26,252 nucleotides of DNA from Ichthyocystis sparus (GTDB taxonomy: Bacteria > Pseudomonadota > Gammaproteobacteria > Burkholderiales > 2013Ark19i), in assembly GCF_900078755.1 (NCBI RefSeq), contig NZ_FKIH01000054.1; one strand, given 5' to 3'. The position numbers and the translations under genes were made by a program. The notes under the pieces were generated by a model. The model had not been told where the DNA came from. It searched no databases and saw only the letters and a list, made by a program, of their open reading frames with translations. Each line of letters opens with the position of its first letter. Position 1 is the stretch's first letter. Below, in pieces: positions 1 through 8,600 of the stretch.

Positions 1-127
1 TCTCATGGGATAACGTAACACCGAGTGAACTCAAAACACCTGAATCAACAGTTAAAGGCGAAGAAGAAACAGCAACAGAAGCTCCAAGTTTTGGGGCAGG
101 AGCTTTACCTCTATTCCTAGTACTCAC
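1..127 (-). repeat. Perfect inverted copy of part of gene 1 (left arm)
   Basis: Positions 1-127 are the exact reverse complement of 363-489, base for base, with position i pairing with 490-i. The arms are separated by 235 bp that include the start codon of gene 1. Read on the minus strand, the arm encodes part of the gene 1 N-terminus (around VSTRNRGKAPAPKLG) without a start codon. From about 121 rightward the sequence also resembles the normal upstream region of the family (compare 12912-12960), so the inverted copy joins genuine upstream DNA at a short shared stretch, TACTCAC. This could be a recent fold-back rearrangement, a minus-strand paralog fragment, or an assembly or amplification chimera at a contig edge. 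Confidence 0.95.
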
Positions 128-206
128 TCCTCTTCTGTGATTTTTGTGCGAGTTGATAGTAGGAATAGTAATAACAAATAATAAAAACAATAAGTAGAGG
201 GTTGTT
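128..206 (+). promoter_or_regulatory. Truncated leader and ribosome-binding site of gene 1
   Basis: The stretch resembles the 3' end of the leader found before every other family gene (TGTGCGAGTTGAT here, TGTGTGTGGATTAAT at 12941). It ends in AGAGGG (196-201), five bases before ATG at 207, a plausible Shine-Dalgarno run. The upstream part of the leader seen in the paralogs (about 200 bp more) is missing and is replaced by the inverted copy at 1-127. No clear -35/-10 pair is visible. Confidence 0.55.
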
Positions 207-3200
207 ATGTATCCTGTATCCGCGGCCAGTAGTGCCTCTTCTGGTGTTGCTCCAGTTGACGATAATGGTGGTAATAGGGTAGGTACTGCGCAGGTTGGAG
301 ATTTGCAGGGGGTTGAGGCCTTTACTACTACTTCAACCACTGTTACTACTACAGGTAAGGGGGTGAGTACTAGGAATAGAGGTAAAGCTCCTGCCCCAAA
401 ACTTGGAGCTTCTGTTGCTGTTTCTTCTTCGCCTTTAACTGTTGATTCAGGTGTTTTGAGTTCACTCGGTGTTACGTTATCCCATGAGAGTGCTAGAACA
501 ATTGAAGATCTTTTTTTAAAAATGGATTTGTTTGCTAGACGTACTTACAAGAATATGGTGTGCAAACAGCTCCCATTAGGCATGAGTGATAAACTTACTT
601 CGACTGGACAAGGTATTTGGTACTTTACCTATAGGTTAATGTGTGAGGGTAGTTTTGTATCCAGGTGTATTGGCGAGTACCATTTCAAGTACCGCCCTAA
701 TTTTATACGTGCCCTTCCTAGCATTCAAGTGTTATCGAATTCTCCTGACCGTGATGTGGTGCCATTGACTGGATATACGTTGTTAGATTTTTTATCTAGA
801 CTGGATTGTGCTATTCACAATAAGGTGGAGTCTATTTTTAGCTCTGGTTGGAGCGAAGTTTCTGTTGCTCTGGAAGAAGAGTCCTCTAATGCTGTTAGTT
901 GCAAAGATTTTATTGATGTCCTCCAAGTTGCTGGTATCCCTAAATTAGCATTATCGCCAATGTTGATATCCACAGCAACAAGCGCAAGAAGAAGAGGCGC
1001 TGTAGAGTGTACGGCGTTAGGAGTTAGTGCTGCGGATCTTACACACTCTCCCTCTTCCAGTTCTCAATCATTACCGCCTCAGTCTCATCACAAATTGTTG
1101 TCTCGTACGCATTCTCAATCTGAGTCACTGTCACTCTTAGGACCTTCGTTGCCATTGAGAGAGGCTTCTAGTGTACCTTCTGAATTGGCTACTTTTTCTT
1201 CTGTTGTAGATTATGATAGTGAATCTTATTTTGATCCTACTGCAGTAAAAAAACACAAGGGTGGTGATAGTGTTCCTACTCATGCTGAGATAGGTGTTAC
1301 TCGTTCTACCGTTGGTGTACCATCCTTTTCTGAGGCTAGTGCCATACCTTCTCCCACAATTCAATGTGTTGATTTGTTGGGTATTAAGTTACATCCTGAT
1401 GGTGATAAATTGATTTGTAGGCTCTTTTGTGAAATTCGTAAATTTGCCAGAAATTCCTTCTCGCATTCGATATTTAATTATATTTCAACAATATTTAGTA
1501 GTGAACTTCCGTTGATTGGGAAGGCTATTTGGTTAAAAACTTATAGGGAACTGCATCTATCCAAATTTATGTGTAAGTTCATTTGTGTGTATCATTATAG
1601 GTATCATCTTAATCTTATACGTGCTCTTGATAGTATTCTAGTATTGTCGAGTTCCTCTGATAGTAGACTAGTTCCATTAAGTGGAGTTGAGTTGCTAGGT
1701 TTTTTATCGAAGCTAGATTGTGCTATTCGTAGGGAAATGGAGTCTATATTTGACTTGGGATGGAATGAAGCAGCTGATGGAGTTTTTTCTGAACTAGAAG
1801 ATGGATTGTTGGGTGCCGTTAGTTGTAAAGATTTTATTAGAGTCCTCGATGTTGTTGGTGTTCCTACAGTAGCACTTTCAAATTCTCAAAGATACAATGA
1901 ATTAAAGAGTCGACGGAGATATTCGGTAAGTAAAAAAAAGACTTTACCTAAGACGCATCTTCAATCTGAGACTCAGTCAAATTCTTTATTGCGATCGGAG
2001 GAGGATCACAATCAATCTTCTTCTAAGTTTGTTAAATTATTTTCCTGTAAGGATAAATCTGGTAGTGCATCTGTGATTGGTACTGCCTCTACCGTTGTAA
2101 CATCACTTGGAGGTACAGGGTCTTCCTTGACTCTTGTTACTGAGCCCGTTGATGTGTCAGCTGTTTCTGATAGTAAGGGGGTGAGTACTAGGGGTGGAGG
2201 TAGGTCTCCTGTTCAAAAACATAGCACTTCTATTGCTGTTTCTTCTTCAGCCTCTACTGCTGATTCGGATGTTTTGAGTTTACTGGGCATTAAGTTATCT
2301 TCCGAGAGTGTTCAGATCATTGAAGGTCTATTTTTTAAAGTTAATGAATTCTCTAGACGTACTTACAATGATACGGTAAGCAAACAACTCCCATCAAGCG
2401 TTAGTAACAAACTTACTGTGACTGGACAGGCTATTTGGTACTTTACTTATAGGATGATGTGTGAAGATATTTTTGTATTCAAGTGCCTTGCTGAGTATCA
2501 TGCTAATCATCGACCTGGTTTTATACGTGCTCTTCCTGACATTAAAGTATTATCGGATTCTCCTGATCGTAATATAGTTCCACTAGTTGGAGATGGGTTG
2601 CTGGGTTTTTTATCGAAACTAGATTGTGCTGTCCTTAGTAAGGTGAAGTCTGTTTTTAGATCTGATTGGGATAAAGCAGTTAGTGTGGTTTATGTTGCCC
2701 TAAGAGAGGAGTCCTTGAATGATGTTAGTTGTAAAGATCTTGTCGATGTCCTAGACATTGCCGGTATTCCTCCGTTAGCATTCACAGGCCTTGTGCGTTC
2801 TTTACCTTCCAGTTCTCAACCACTACCACATCGGTCTAATCCTGAGTTGTCACCTCGTGCACGTGACCAATCTGAGTCACAATTGTCTTCTGTTGGGGAT
2901 TCCGCTGGTAGATTTTCTTCTGATCAATGTGTTGATTTGTTGGGTGTTAAGTTACATCCTGGTAGCGCTGAACTAGTTTATAAGCTCTTTTTTGATGTTC
3001 GTAGATCTGCCAGAATGTCTTTCTCGAATTCGATGCTTAATCACATCTTAACTACTGTGAATAGTGAACTTTCGGCTGTTGGTAAAGCTATTTGGTGCAA
3101 AACATATAAGGAACTGCATCTATCTAGATTTATGTATAGGTCCATTTGTATGTATCATGCCAAGTATCGTCCTGACTTTATACGTGATCTTGGTAGTGTT

Positions 3201-4580
3201 CGAGTATTATCAAGTTCCTCTGATTGCAGGCTAGTGCCATTAAATGGAGGTGAGTTGCTAGGTTTTCTATCGAGACTAGATTGTGCCATTCATGAGATAG
3301 TGGATTCTGTATTTAATTTGTTGTGGGATGACGTAGCTAATAGAATTTTAGCCGAACTGGAAGCTGGATCATTGAGTAATGTTAATTGTGAGGATTTTAT
3401 CACGGTCCTCGATGTTGTCGATGTTCCTGTAGTGGCATTTTCGATTTCTCAAAGGTGCGTTAAAGTACGTGCGATTGGTGAAAATAGGACATCAGAAAGT
3501 AGCAGTAAATGTGCGGTTGAGTCTACGGAGTCGGGAAGTAGCATTATTGATCTTACTCATTCTTCTGTTACCTCTTTTTCACAACTTCAGTCTCAGCAGG
3601 AATCTTCTTTGCCTTTTGTTACTGAGTCTGTTGCTGTGCCAACTCTATCTGTCGATTCTTTTTTGAGCATTAGTGGGGATGTTTTAGTATCGACTGTGGA
3701 TGTTTCTGCTTCTGCTTCTGCTTTGGGAGTTGGAGATGGATTATCTGTTGAACCTTCATCCTCGCTCTCGCCCTCGCCTGCACATGCACCTTCACCTGTA
3801 CCTGTAGTAGCTTCTGATATCCCCCCCTATTTGCCACCATTAGCTGAAGATTTGGTCGCGGTTAGTGTTGTTTCTGCGTTGAGGGGGGCAGGGGATGATT
3901 CACTTTCGCCTTCCTCTTCACCTTCGATTGGGCCTTTATCTTCACCTTCGATTGGGCCTTCATCTCCATCTTTATCTTCATCTCCATCTGAATTAGGATT
4001 AGATGCTGATGTTTCCTCTTCCTCTACAGAGTCATCTGTATCGGATAGAGAAATTTTTGGTTTAGCTACGGAAGTTATTGTTTCTGAGTCGGGAGTTTTA
4101 GTAGGTGAATCAACTCCTGTGTGCTCATCTGAGCAGCCAATGGTGCCAATTACTGCCTCTTCTTCTGTTTCTATTTCCTCTATTGGAGAACCTTCCACGG
4201 CAGTTAGTAGTAGTTCTTCTGGTTATGTTCACGGACTTAAGAAAGCATTTGCTATGAGATTTAAGGGGCCTTTTGAGGTATCTACTACTAGTAATGTCGT
4301 TGCTGAACCTTCCTCTTCGATATCTATGAGTAGTAGTGTCGTTTCTGGGACTTCCTCTTCTGCGCCTGTGGGTGTTGGTAGTGTTCCGCCAGTGGCTGCT
4401 GCTACCGATACTATCGCTGAGGATGTGGGAGTGAGACTGGCAGCATTGCTAAATCGAGATCTTCCACCCTCACCGCCGCCTGCTAGTGGTTCTATGAGAG
4501 GTGCTAGAGGAAGGTTGTCTTCTTCACACCGTGGTAGCGCTCAGAGGGGACGTGGTCGTAAAAGGAAAAGGAATAGTTAA
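207..4580 (+). CDS. Large modular repeat-domain protein, family member 1 (AB-AB)
   Basis: A 1457-residue protein of unknown function. It starts MYPVSAASSAS, shared in outline with four paralogs downstream. Four copies of an approximately 170-residue domain lie at about residues 82-253 (type A), 386-558 (B), 688-861 (A) and 908-1079 (B). Recurring residues are a Trp in IWYFTYR or IWxKTY, a Cys and YH before RPxFIRxL, VLS, LD, a second Trp, and a final C-K/E-DF motif ending in GIP or GVP. Ser/Thr-rich linkers separate the domains. The C-terminal third is Ser/Pro-rich, followed by YVHGLKKAF (about 1340), VGVRLAALLNR (about 1407) and an Arg/Gly/Lys tail (about 1430-1457) ending RKRKRNS. I see no signal peptide or membrane segment. 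The basic tail could be a nuclear-localisation-like, nucleic-acid-binding or secretion signal; that is inference. The second half is nearly identical to gene 3, whereas part of the tail (3805-4060) matches gene 2, so the gene is a mosaic. Confidence 0.93.
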   Translation: MYPVSAASSASSGVAPVDDNGGNRVGTAQVGDLQGVEAFTTTSTTVTTTGKGVSTRNRGKAPAPKLGASVAVSSSPLTVDSGVLSSLGVTLSHESARTIEDLFLKMDLFARRTYKNMVCKQLPLGMSDKLTSTGQGIWYFTYRLMCEGSFVSRCIGEYHFKYRPNFIRALPSIQVLSNSPDRDVVPLTGYTLLDFLSRLDCAIHNKVESIFSSGWSEVSVALEEESSNAVSCKDFIDVLQVAGIPKLALSPMLISTATSARRRGAVECTALGVSAADLTHSPSSSSQSLPPQSHHKLLSRTHSQSESLSLLGPSLPLREASSVPSELATFSSVVDYDSESYFDPTAVKKHKGGDSVPTHAEIGVTRSTVGVPSFSEASAIPSPTIQCVDLLGIKLHPDGDKLICRLFCEIRKFARNSFSHSIFNYISTIFSSELPLIGKAIWLKTYRELHLSKFMCKFICVYHYRYHLNLIRALDSILVLSSSSDSRLVPLSGVELLGFLSKLDCAIRREMESIFDLGWNEAADGVFSELEDGLLGAVSCKDFIRVLDVVGVPTVALSNSQRYNELKSRRRYSVSKKKTLPKTHLQSETQSNSLLRSEEDHNQSSSKFVKLFSCKDKSGSASVIGTASTVVTSLGGTGSSLTLVTEPVDVSAVSDSKGVSTRGGGRSPVQKHSTSIAVSSSASTADSDVLSLLGIKLSSESVQIIEGLFFKVNEFSRRTYNDTVSKQLPSSVSNKLTVTGQAIWYFTYRMMCEDIFVFKCLAEYHANHRPGFIRALPDIKVLSDSPDRNIVPLVGDGLLGFLSKLDCAVLSKVKSVFRSDWDKAVSVVYVALREESLNDVSCKDLVDVLDIAGIPPLAFTGLVRSLPSSSQPLPHRSNPELSPRARDQSESQLSSVGDSAGRFSSDQCVDLLGVKLHPGSAELVYKLFFDVRRSARMSFSNSMLNHILTTVNSELSAVGKAIWCKTYKELHLSRFMYRSICMYHAKYRPDFIRDLGSVRVLSSSSDCRLVPLNGGELLGFLSRLDCAIHEIVDSVFNLLWDDVANRILAELEAGSLSNVNCEDFITVLDVVDVPVVAFSISQRCVKVRAIGENRTSESSSKCAVESTESGSSIIDLTHSSVTSFSQLQSQQESSLPFVTESVAVPTLSVDSFLSISGDVLVSTVDVSASASALGVGDGLSVEPSSSLSPSPAHAPSPVPVVASDIPPYLPPLAEDLVAVSVVSALRGAGDDSLSPSSSPSIGPLSSPSIGPSSPSLSSSPSELGLDADVSSSSTESSVSDREIFGLATEVIVSESGVLVGESTPVCSSEQPMVPITASSSVSISSIGEPSTAVSSSSSGYVHGLKKAFAMRFKGPFEVSTTSNVVAEPSSSISMSSSVVSGTSSSAPVGVGSVPPVAAATDTIAEDVGVRLAALLNRDLPPSPPPASGSMRGARGRLSSSHRGSAQRGRGRKRKRNS
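363..489 (+). repeat. Right arm of the 127-bp inverted repeat, inside gene 1
   Basis: This is the coding-strand partner of positions 1-127. It encodes gene 1 residues about 53-94, from VSTRNRG in the Ser-rich N-terminus to the beginning of the first domain (LGVTLSHE). The reading frame is intact here and agrees with the other paralogs, so this arm is the original and 1-127 is the copy. Confidence 0.9.
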
Positions 4581-4957
4581 TTGTGATAATTAATCTTACT
4601 TCCTTATTTATTAGCATTACATAATTTTATAAGCCCGATGTGCGCATGGTTTTGTTTTTTTTCTGTGTTTGGTTCGGTTGTTTTTTTATATGGTACATGA
4701 TCAAATAGGAGTTGCTTGTTTTTTAGAGCTAATGGTTGATGGTGTGTTTAACATTGGTTGTTCAGTAGTTAGGTGGATTTGTGAAATTATAAATTTAATG
4801 TCGTTTACGAAGCACACACTGTTCTTAGTTTGTGAATATTTTGTGCATAATTTATGCTAATTTAGTGAAGGAGTTGTTCATAATAAAACCAGGATCCATA
4901 TCGGATATCGGGTATTTGTGTTGTATGTAATGCATGATTTTCAAGGTTTTGTATGGT

Positions 4958-4995
4958 CTTTGTATAAGATACAAAGGTACTGTATGTCACGTGAC
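4958..4995. promoter_or_regulatory. Paired palindromes in spacer I, copy 1
   Basis: CTTTGTAT-AAG-ATACAAAG (4958-4976) has perfect 8-base arms. Nine bases later comes a perfect 10-base palindrome GTCACGTGAC (4986-4995). Both are retained in the duplicated spacer (16784-16822), where the first keeps a 6-base TTGTAT/ATACAA core with a longer loop. An operator or small RNA hairpin is possible; no function is established. Confidence 0.4.
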
Positions 4996-5345
4996 CTGGG
5001 TAGATACTTGTCTTTTTTTATTGAATTGATGGAATTTCTACATTTTAAGTACATTGCAAATGGTATTTTAACACTTATGCCAGTGCTAATCTTCTGTACA
5101 GTAGGTTGTTTTGTGTAGTTAGTAGTATGTGTAAGTGGCGTATTTGCATTGTATTAGTTGTGTTGGTTAGCTGCCATGTATTGCTCTGTTTATACTTATT
5201 TATATTACTTGAATTTATTTTGCTATTTTTAATATAAAATATTTGTTGATGTTTGCTAAAAGCGTGTTGTTACGCACATTCTATCGGTGTACTTTTGCTT
5301 AGTTTTTAGTTAAATAACCAATTGATGTGCTGTGTTTTTTATGTC

Positions 5346-5638
5346 ATTGATTGTTATTTATTGTGTGTAAATATTTGTTTTTTTTTAAATTATGTACAAG
5401 CTACCATTAGTGGAGGGTAGTGTGCTTTGTGTATCGTGGTAGTTTTTGTGTGAATTATTTCATCAATTGAAATACAATAATTTGAGATACAAGAATGATA
5501 ATATGTGGCCCGGTCTCCAATTATGTTTCCATTCGTGGTGTTTTCCACATTTACTTGTTGGTATGTACTTAATTCTTTTTTTCTGTAGAGTTGGTGTGTA
5601 AATTGTTACTAAGAATAATAAAATAAAGAGAGATTGTT
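5346..5638 (+). promoter_or_regulatory. Leader module and ribosome-binding site of gene 2
   Basis: This is one instance of the roughly 300-bp leader that precedes each family gene. It opens with a stretch like TTATTTATTGTGTGTAAATA followed by a T-run. It then passes through GTGTGAATTATTTCAT and ends near TGTAGAGTTGGTGTGTAAAT. It closes with AAAGAGAGA (5625-5633) just before ATTGTT and the ATG at 5639, which fixes the start codon. Confidence 0.6.
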
Positions 5639-8600
5639 ATGTGTCCTTTGTCATCTGTAACCAGTAATGTCGCTGATTTTGTTGGTGCCCCAGATAGCGA
5701 GGATGATGGCGCCAACAAGGGAGGTACTGTACAGGGTGGTGATTTGCAGCAAGTTGAGGCTACTGCTCCAGCTGCTTCGACTGCTGCTGTAGGTAAGGGG
5801 GCGAGTACTGGGGGTAAAGGTAAAGCTCCTGCCAAAAAATTTGGTACTTTGGATGCTTTAAGTTTGCTGGGTGTTGTGCTATCTCCTGAGAGCACTCAAA
5901 TAGTCGAAGGTGTTTTTATCAAAGCTGATGTATTGGCTAGACGCACTTATAGGAGTACGGTAGCCAAACAGCTCCCATCAAGAGTGAGTGAGAAACTTAC
6001 CTTGACTGGACGAGGTATCTGGTACTTTACCTATAGGGCAATGTGCGAAGATAGTTTCATGTCCAAGTGTATCAGCGAGTATCACTATAAGCACCGCCCT
6101 GATTTTATACGTGATCTTCCTAGAATTCAAGTATTATCTGATTCTTCTGGTGGTAATCTGGTGTCGTTAACTGGAGGTGGGTTGCTGGATTTTTTGTCGA
6201 GATTAGATGGTGCTGTATATGATAGGGTAAAGTCCGTTTTTGGCTCTTGTTGGAGTGAAGTTTCTGTTGCTCTGGAAGGAGAGTCCTTGAGTGTTGTTAG
6301 TTGTAAAGATTTTATCAATGTCCTCGACGTTGCCAATATTCCACCATTAGCAATGTCGCCGATGTTGATAGCTGTGGCAAGAAATGCAAGAAGAAAGGGT
6401 CTTGCAAGAAGTAAAGACACGGTTGAGTGTGCGGCATTGGGGGTTAGTGCTACTGGTCTTGCACACTCTTCCCCTTCCGGTTCCCAATCATTATCATCTC
6501 AGTCTCATACTGAATTGTCATCTGCTATGCATTCTCAATCTGAGTCACGTGCAGAACCTTCGTTTCCATCAGGAGAGGTTTCTGGTACAACTTCCGAATT
6601 GACTCTGTTGTCTTCTGTTGAAGTTTCTTCTGACCTGATTGCAGCTAAAGTGCACAAGGATGATGGTGTTTCTACCAGTACTGATACAGGGGTTGTTCTT
6701 TCTGCTGTTGGGATGCCACCTATTCCTTCTGAGCTAGCGGATACCCTAACCTCTTCTGCAATTTCTTCTTCCTCCCCTTGTGTTTCACTGTCTGTTCAGT
6801 GTGTTGATTTGCCGGGTATTGAGTTACATCCTGATAGTGCTGAATTAATTAATAAACTCTTTCGAGAAGTTCGTAGGTTTGCCAAAAATTCTTTCTCGCA
6901 TTCTATGATCAGTTACATCCCAAAGATATCGAGTAGTGAACTTACGGTGGTTGTGGAAGCTATTTGTTTCAAGACCTATAGAGAACTGCATCTATATAAA
7001 TTTATGCGTAAATTCTCTTGTATGTATCACTATAGGTACTATCCTGATTTTATACGTACTCTTGATAGTATTCTAGTACTATCAAGTTCCTCTGATCCTA
7101 GGCTGGTACCGTTAAGTGGAGCTAGGTTACTAGATTTTTTATCTAGACTGGATTGTGCTATTCGTGAGGTAGTGTGGTCTACATTTAACTCTGAGTGGGA
7201 TGGATCAGTAGGTGGAATTATTTCTGAACTAGAAGGTGAATCATTGAGTACTCTTAGTTGTGAAGATTTTATTAGAGTCTTTGGTGTTGTGGGTGTTCCT
7301 GCAGTATCACTTACAGTTTCTCAAAGATATTACACAACAGGAAATCGAAGACGTGCGATACGTAAAGGAGAGATGTCGGGAAGTGGTAGTAGTAAATCTG
7401 CAGTCGATGTTACGGGGTCGGGAAGTAGTACAGTTCCAAATCTTCAATCTGAGACACTAACTGATTATTCTTCAGCCACTACTACTCCAATTACTACTAC
7501 TGTAGGTGAGTGGGTGAGTACTAGGTTGGGTAGAGGTAGGGGACTTATACGTAAGGACCTTGCACAAAGATGTGGTACTTCTATTGCCGTTTCTTCTTCA
7601 GCTTCTGCTACAGGTAAGGTCTTGGTTGATGAGAGTGGTGGGGGAAGGTTTTATGCTCAAAAATCTGCTGCTGTTGTTCTAGATTGTTGTGCTCCGCTAT
7701 GTGCTATGGTACTTCCTGGGTGCGCTCTGATGATTCAAGATCTCTTTTCTAAAGTTGGTGCGCTTGCCAGGGGTGTTTATGAGGACATGGTAAGCAAACA
7801 TCTTCCACCAGAAATAAGTGACAAGCTTTCAGTGACTGAAAGAGCTATTTGGTACAGGACCTACAAGGCGACGTGTGAGGTTAGTTTTGTGTCCAGGTGT
7901 TTTGGTGATTACCATGCTGAGCACCGCCCTGGTTTCGTACGTTCTCTTTCTAAAATCCAAGTATTATCGGATACCAGTGGTAGTTTGCTAGATTTTTTAT
8001 TGGAGCTGGATTGTGCTGTTCGAAGAGAGATAGAGTCTATTTTTAACTCTTGTTGGAGTGAAGTTTCTGTTTCTCTGGAAGAGGAGTCATTGAGTTCTAT
8101 TAGTTGTAGAAATTTTGTTAAAGTCCTTGATGTTGCTGGTATTCCCGAATTAGTGTCATCATCGACGAGGGTAGAGTCATCTATAAAGGAAAGAGGTAGT
8201 AAAGGTAAGAGAGTAGCATCAGCAACTAGTGTTGTAGACCTTACGCATTCTTCTCCTCCAAGTTCTCAATCATTACCATCTCAATCTAGTTCGCAATTGG
8301 GCTCCTCGTTGCCATCAGGAGAGACTTCTAGTGCGCCCCCTGAATTGACTCCGTCGATTGCAGCAAAAAGACATAAGGGTAGCGATAGTGTTCCCGTTAC
8401 TACTCATGCTGAGGTAGGTACTGTTTGTACCACTGCTCTTGGTGTGACGCCTGTTTCTACTGAGGCGAGTACTCCAACTTCTTCTTCGGTTTCTTCCTCT
8501 GGCGCTTCATTATCTGTTCAGTGTGTTGATTTACTGGATGTTAAGTTACATCCCGATAGTGCTAAACTAATTTGCGGTCTCTTTTTTGTTCTTCGTGGAT

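Larger units (their letters stand above)
4581..5638 (+). other. Spacer type I, copy 1: no gene seen
   Basis: About 1.06 kb of AT-rich, T- and G-skewed sequence. Short open frames inside it lack start contexts or counterparts that would support genes. It is clearly homologous along its length to 16395-17479, differing by substitutions and small indels. It contains a conserved pair of palindromes (4958-4995) and, in its last 300 bp, the leader of gene 2. I see no convincing intrinsic terminator: the T-run near 4650-4662 is preceded only by a very weak stem. Confidence 0.8.

Noticed and set aside
3827..4198. Minus-strand open frame of 123 codons, acidic product
   Set aside because: It lies opposite the Ser-rich tail of gene 1; TCT/TCA Ser codons read as Glu/Asp-rich frames on the other strand. 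The family frame is conserved and this one is incidental.
207..4580. Eukaryotic origin, with GTAAGT/GTGAGT-like splice donors in the Ser-rich heads
   Set aside because: The frames are open for up to 6.2 kb without needing introns, and each start has an upstream purine-rich ribosome-binding-like run; a bacterial origin fits better, though it is not proven.
4630..4665. Possible intrinsic terminator after gene 1 (and 16440-16472 after gene 3)
   Set aside because: There is a T-run, but the only stem before it (around ATGTGCGCAT) has about three pairs and is not kept in the copy, so it is too weak to call.
4868..4884. AAGGAGTTGTTCATAA in spacer I looking like a ribosome-binding site and start
   Set aside because: No start codon at the right place (CAT), and the following frame stops at once; not enough to call a third ghost start.
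4669..5118. Small plus-strand open frames in spacer I (also 16659-16856)
   Set aside because: Hydrophobic, low-complexity products in T-rich DNA; the counterpart spacer does not keep the same frames, and no ribosome-binding site is seen.
5569..5895. Minus-strand open frame overlapping the start of gene 2, and the similar one at 17428-17877
   Set aside because: They mirror the N-termini of genes 2 and 4; conservation follows from the plus-strand duplication, and there is no ribosome-binding site.
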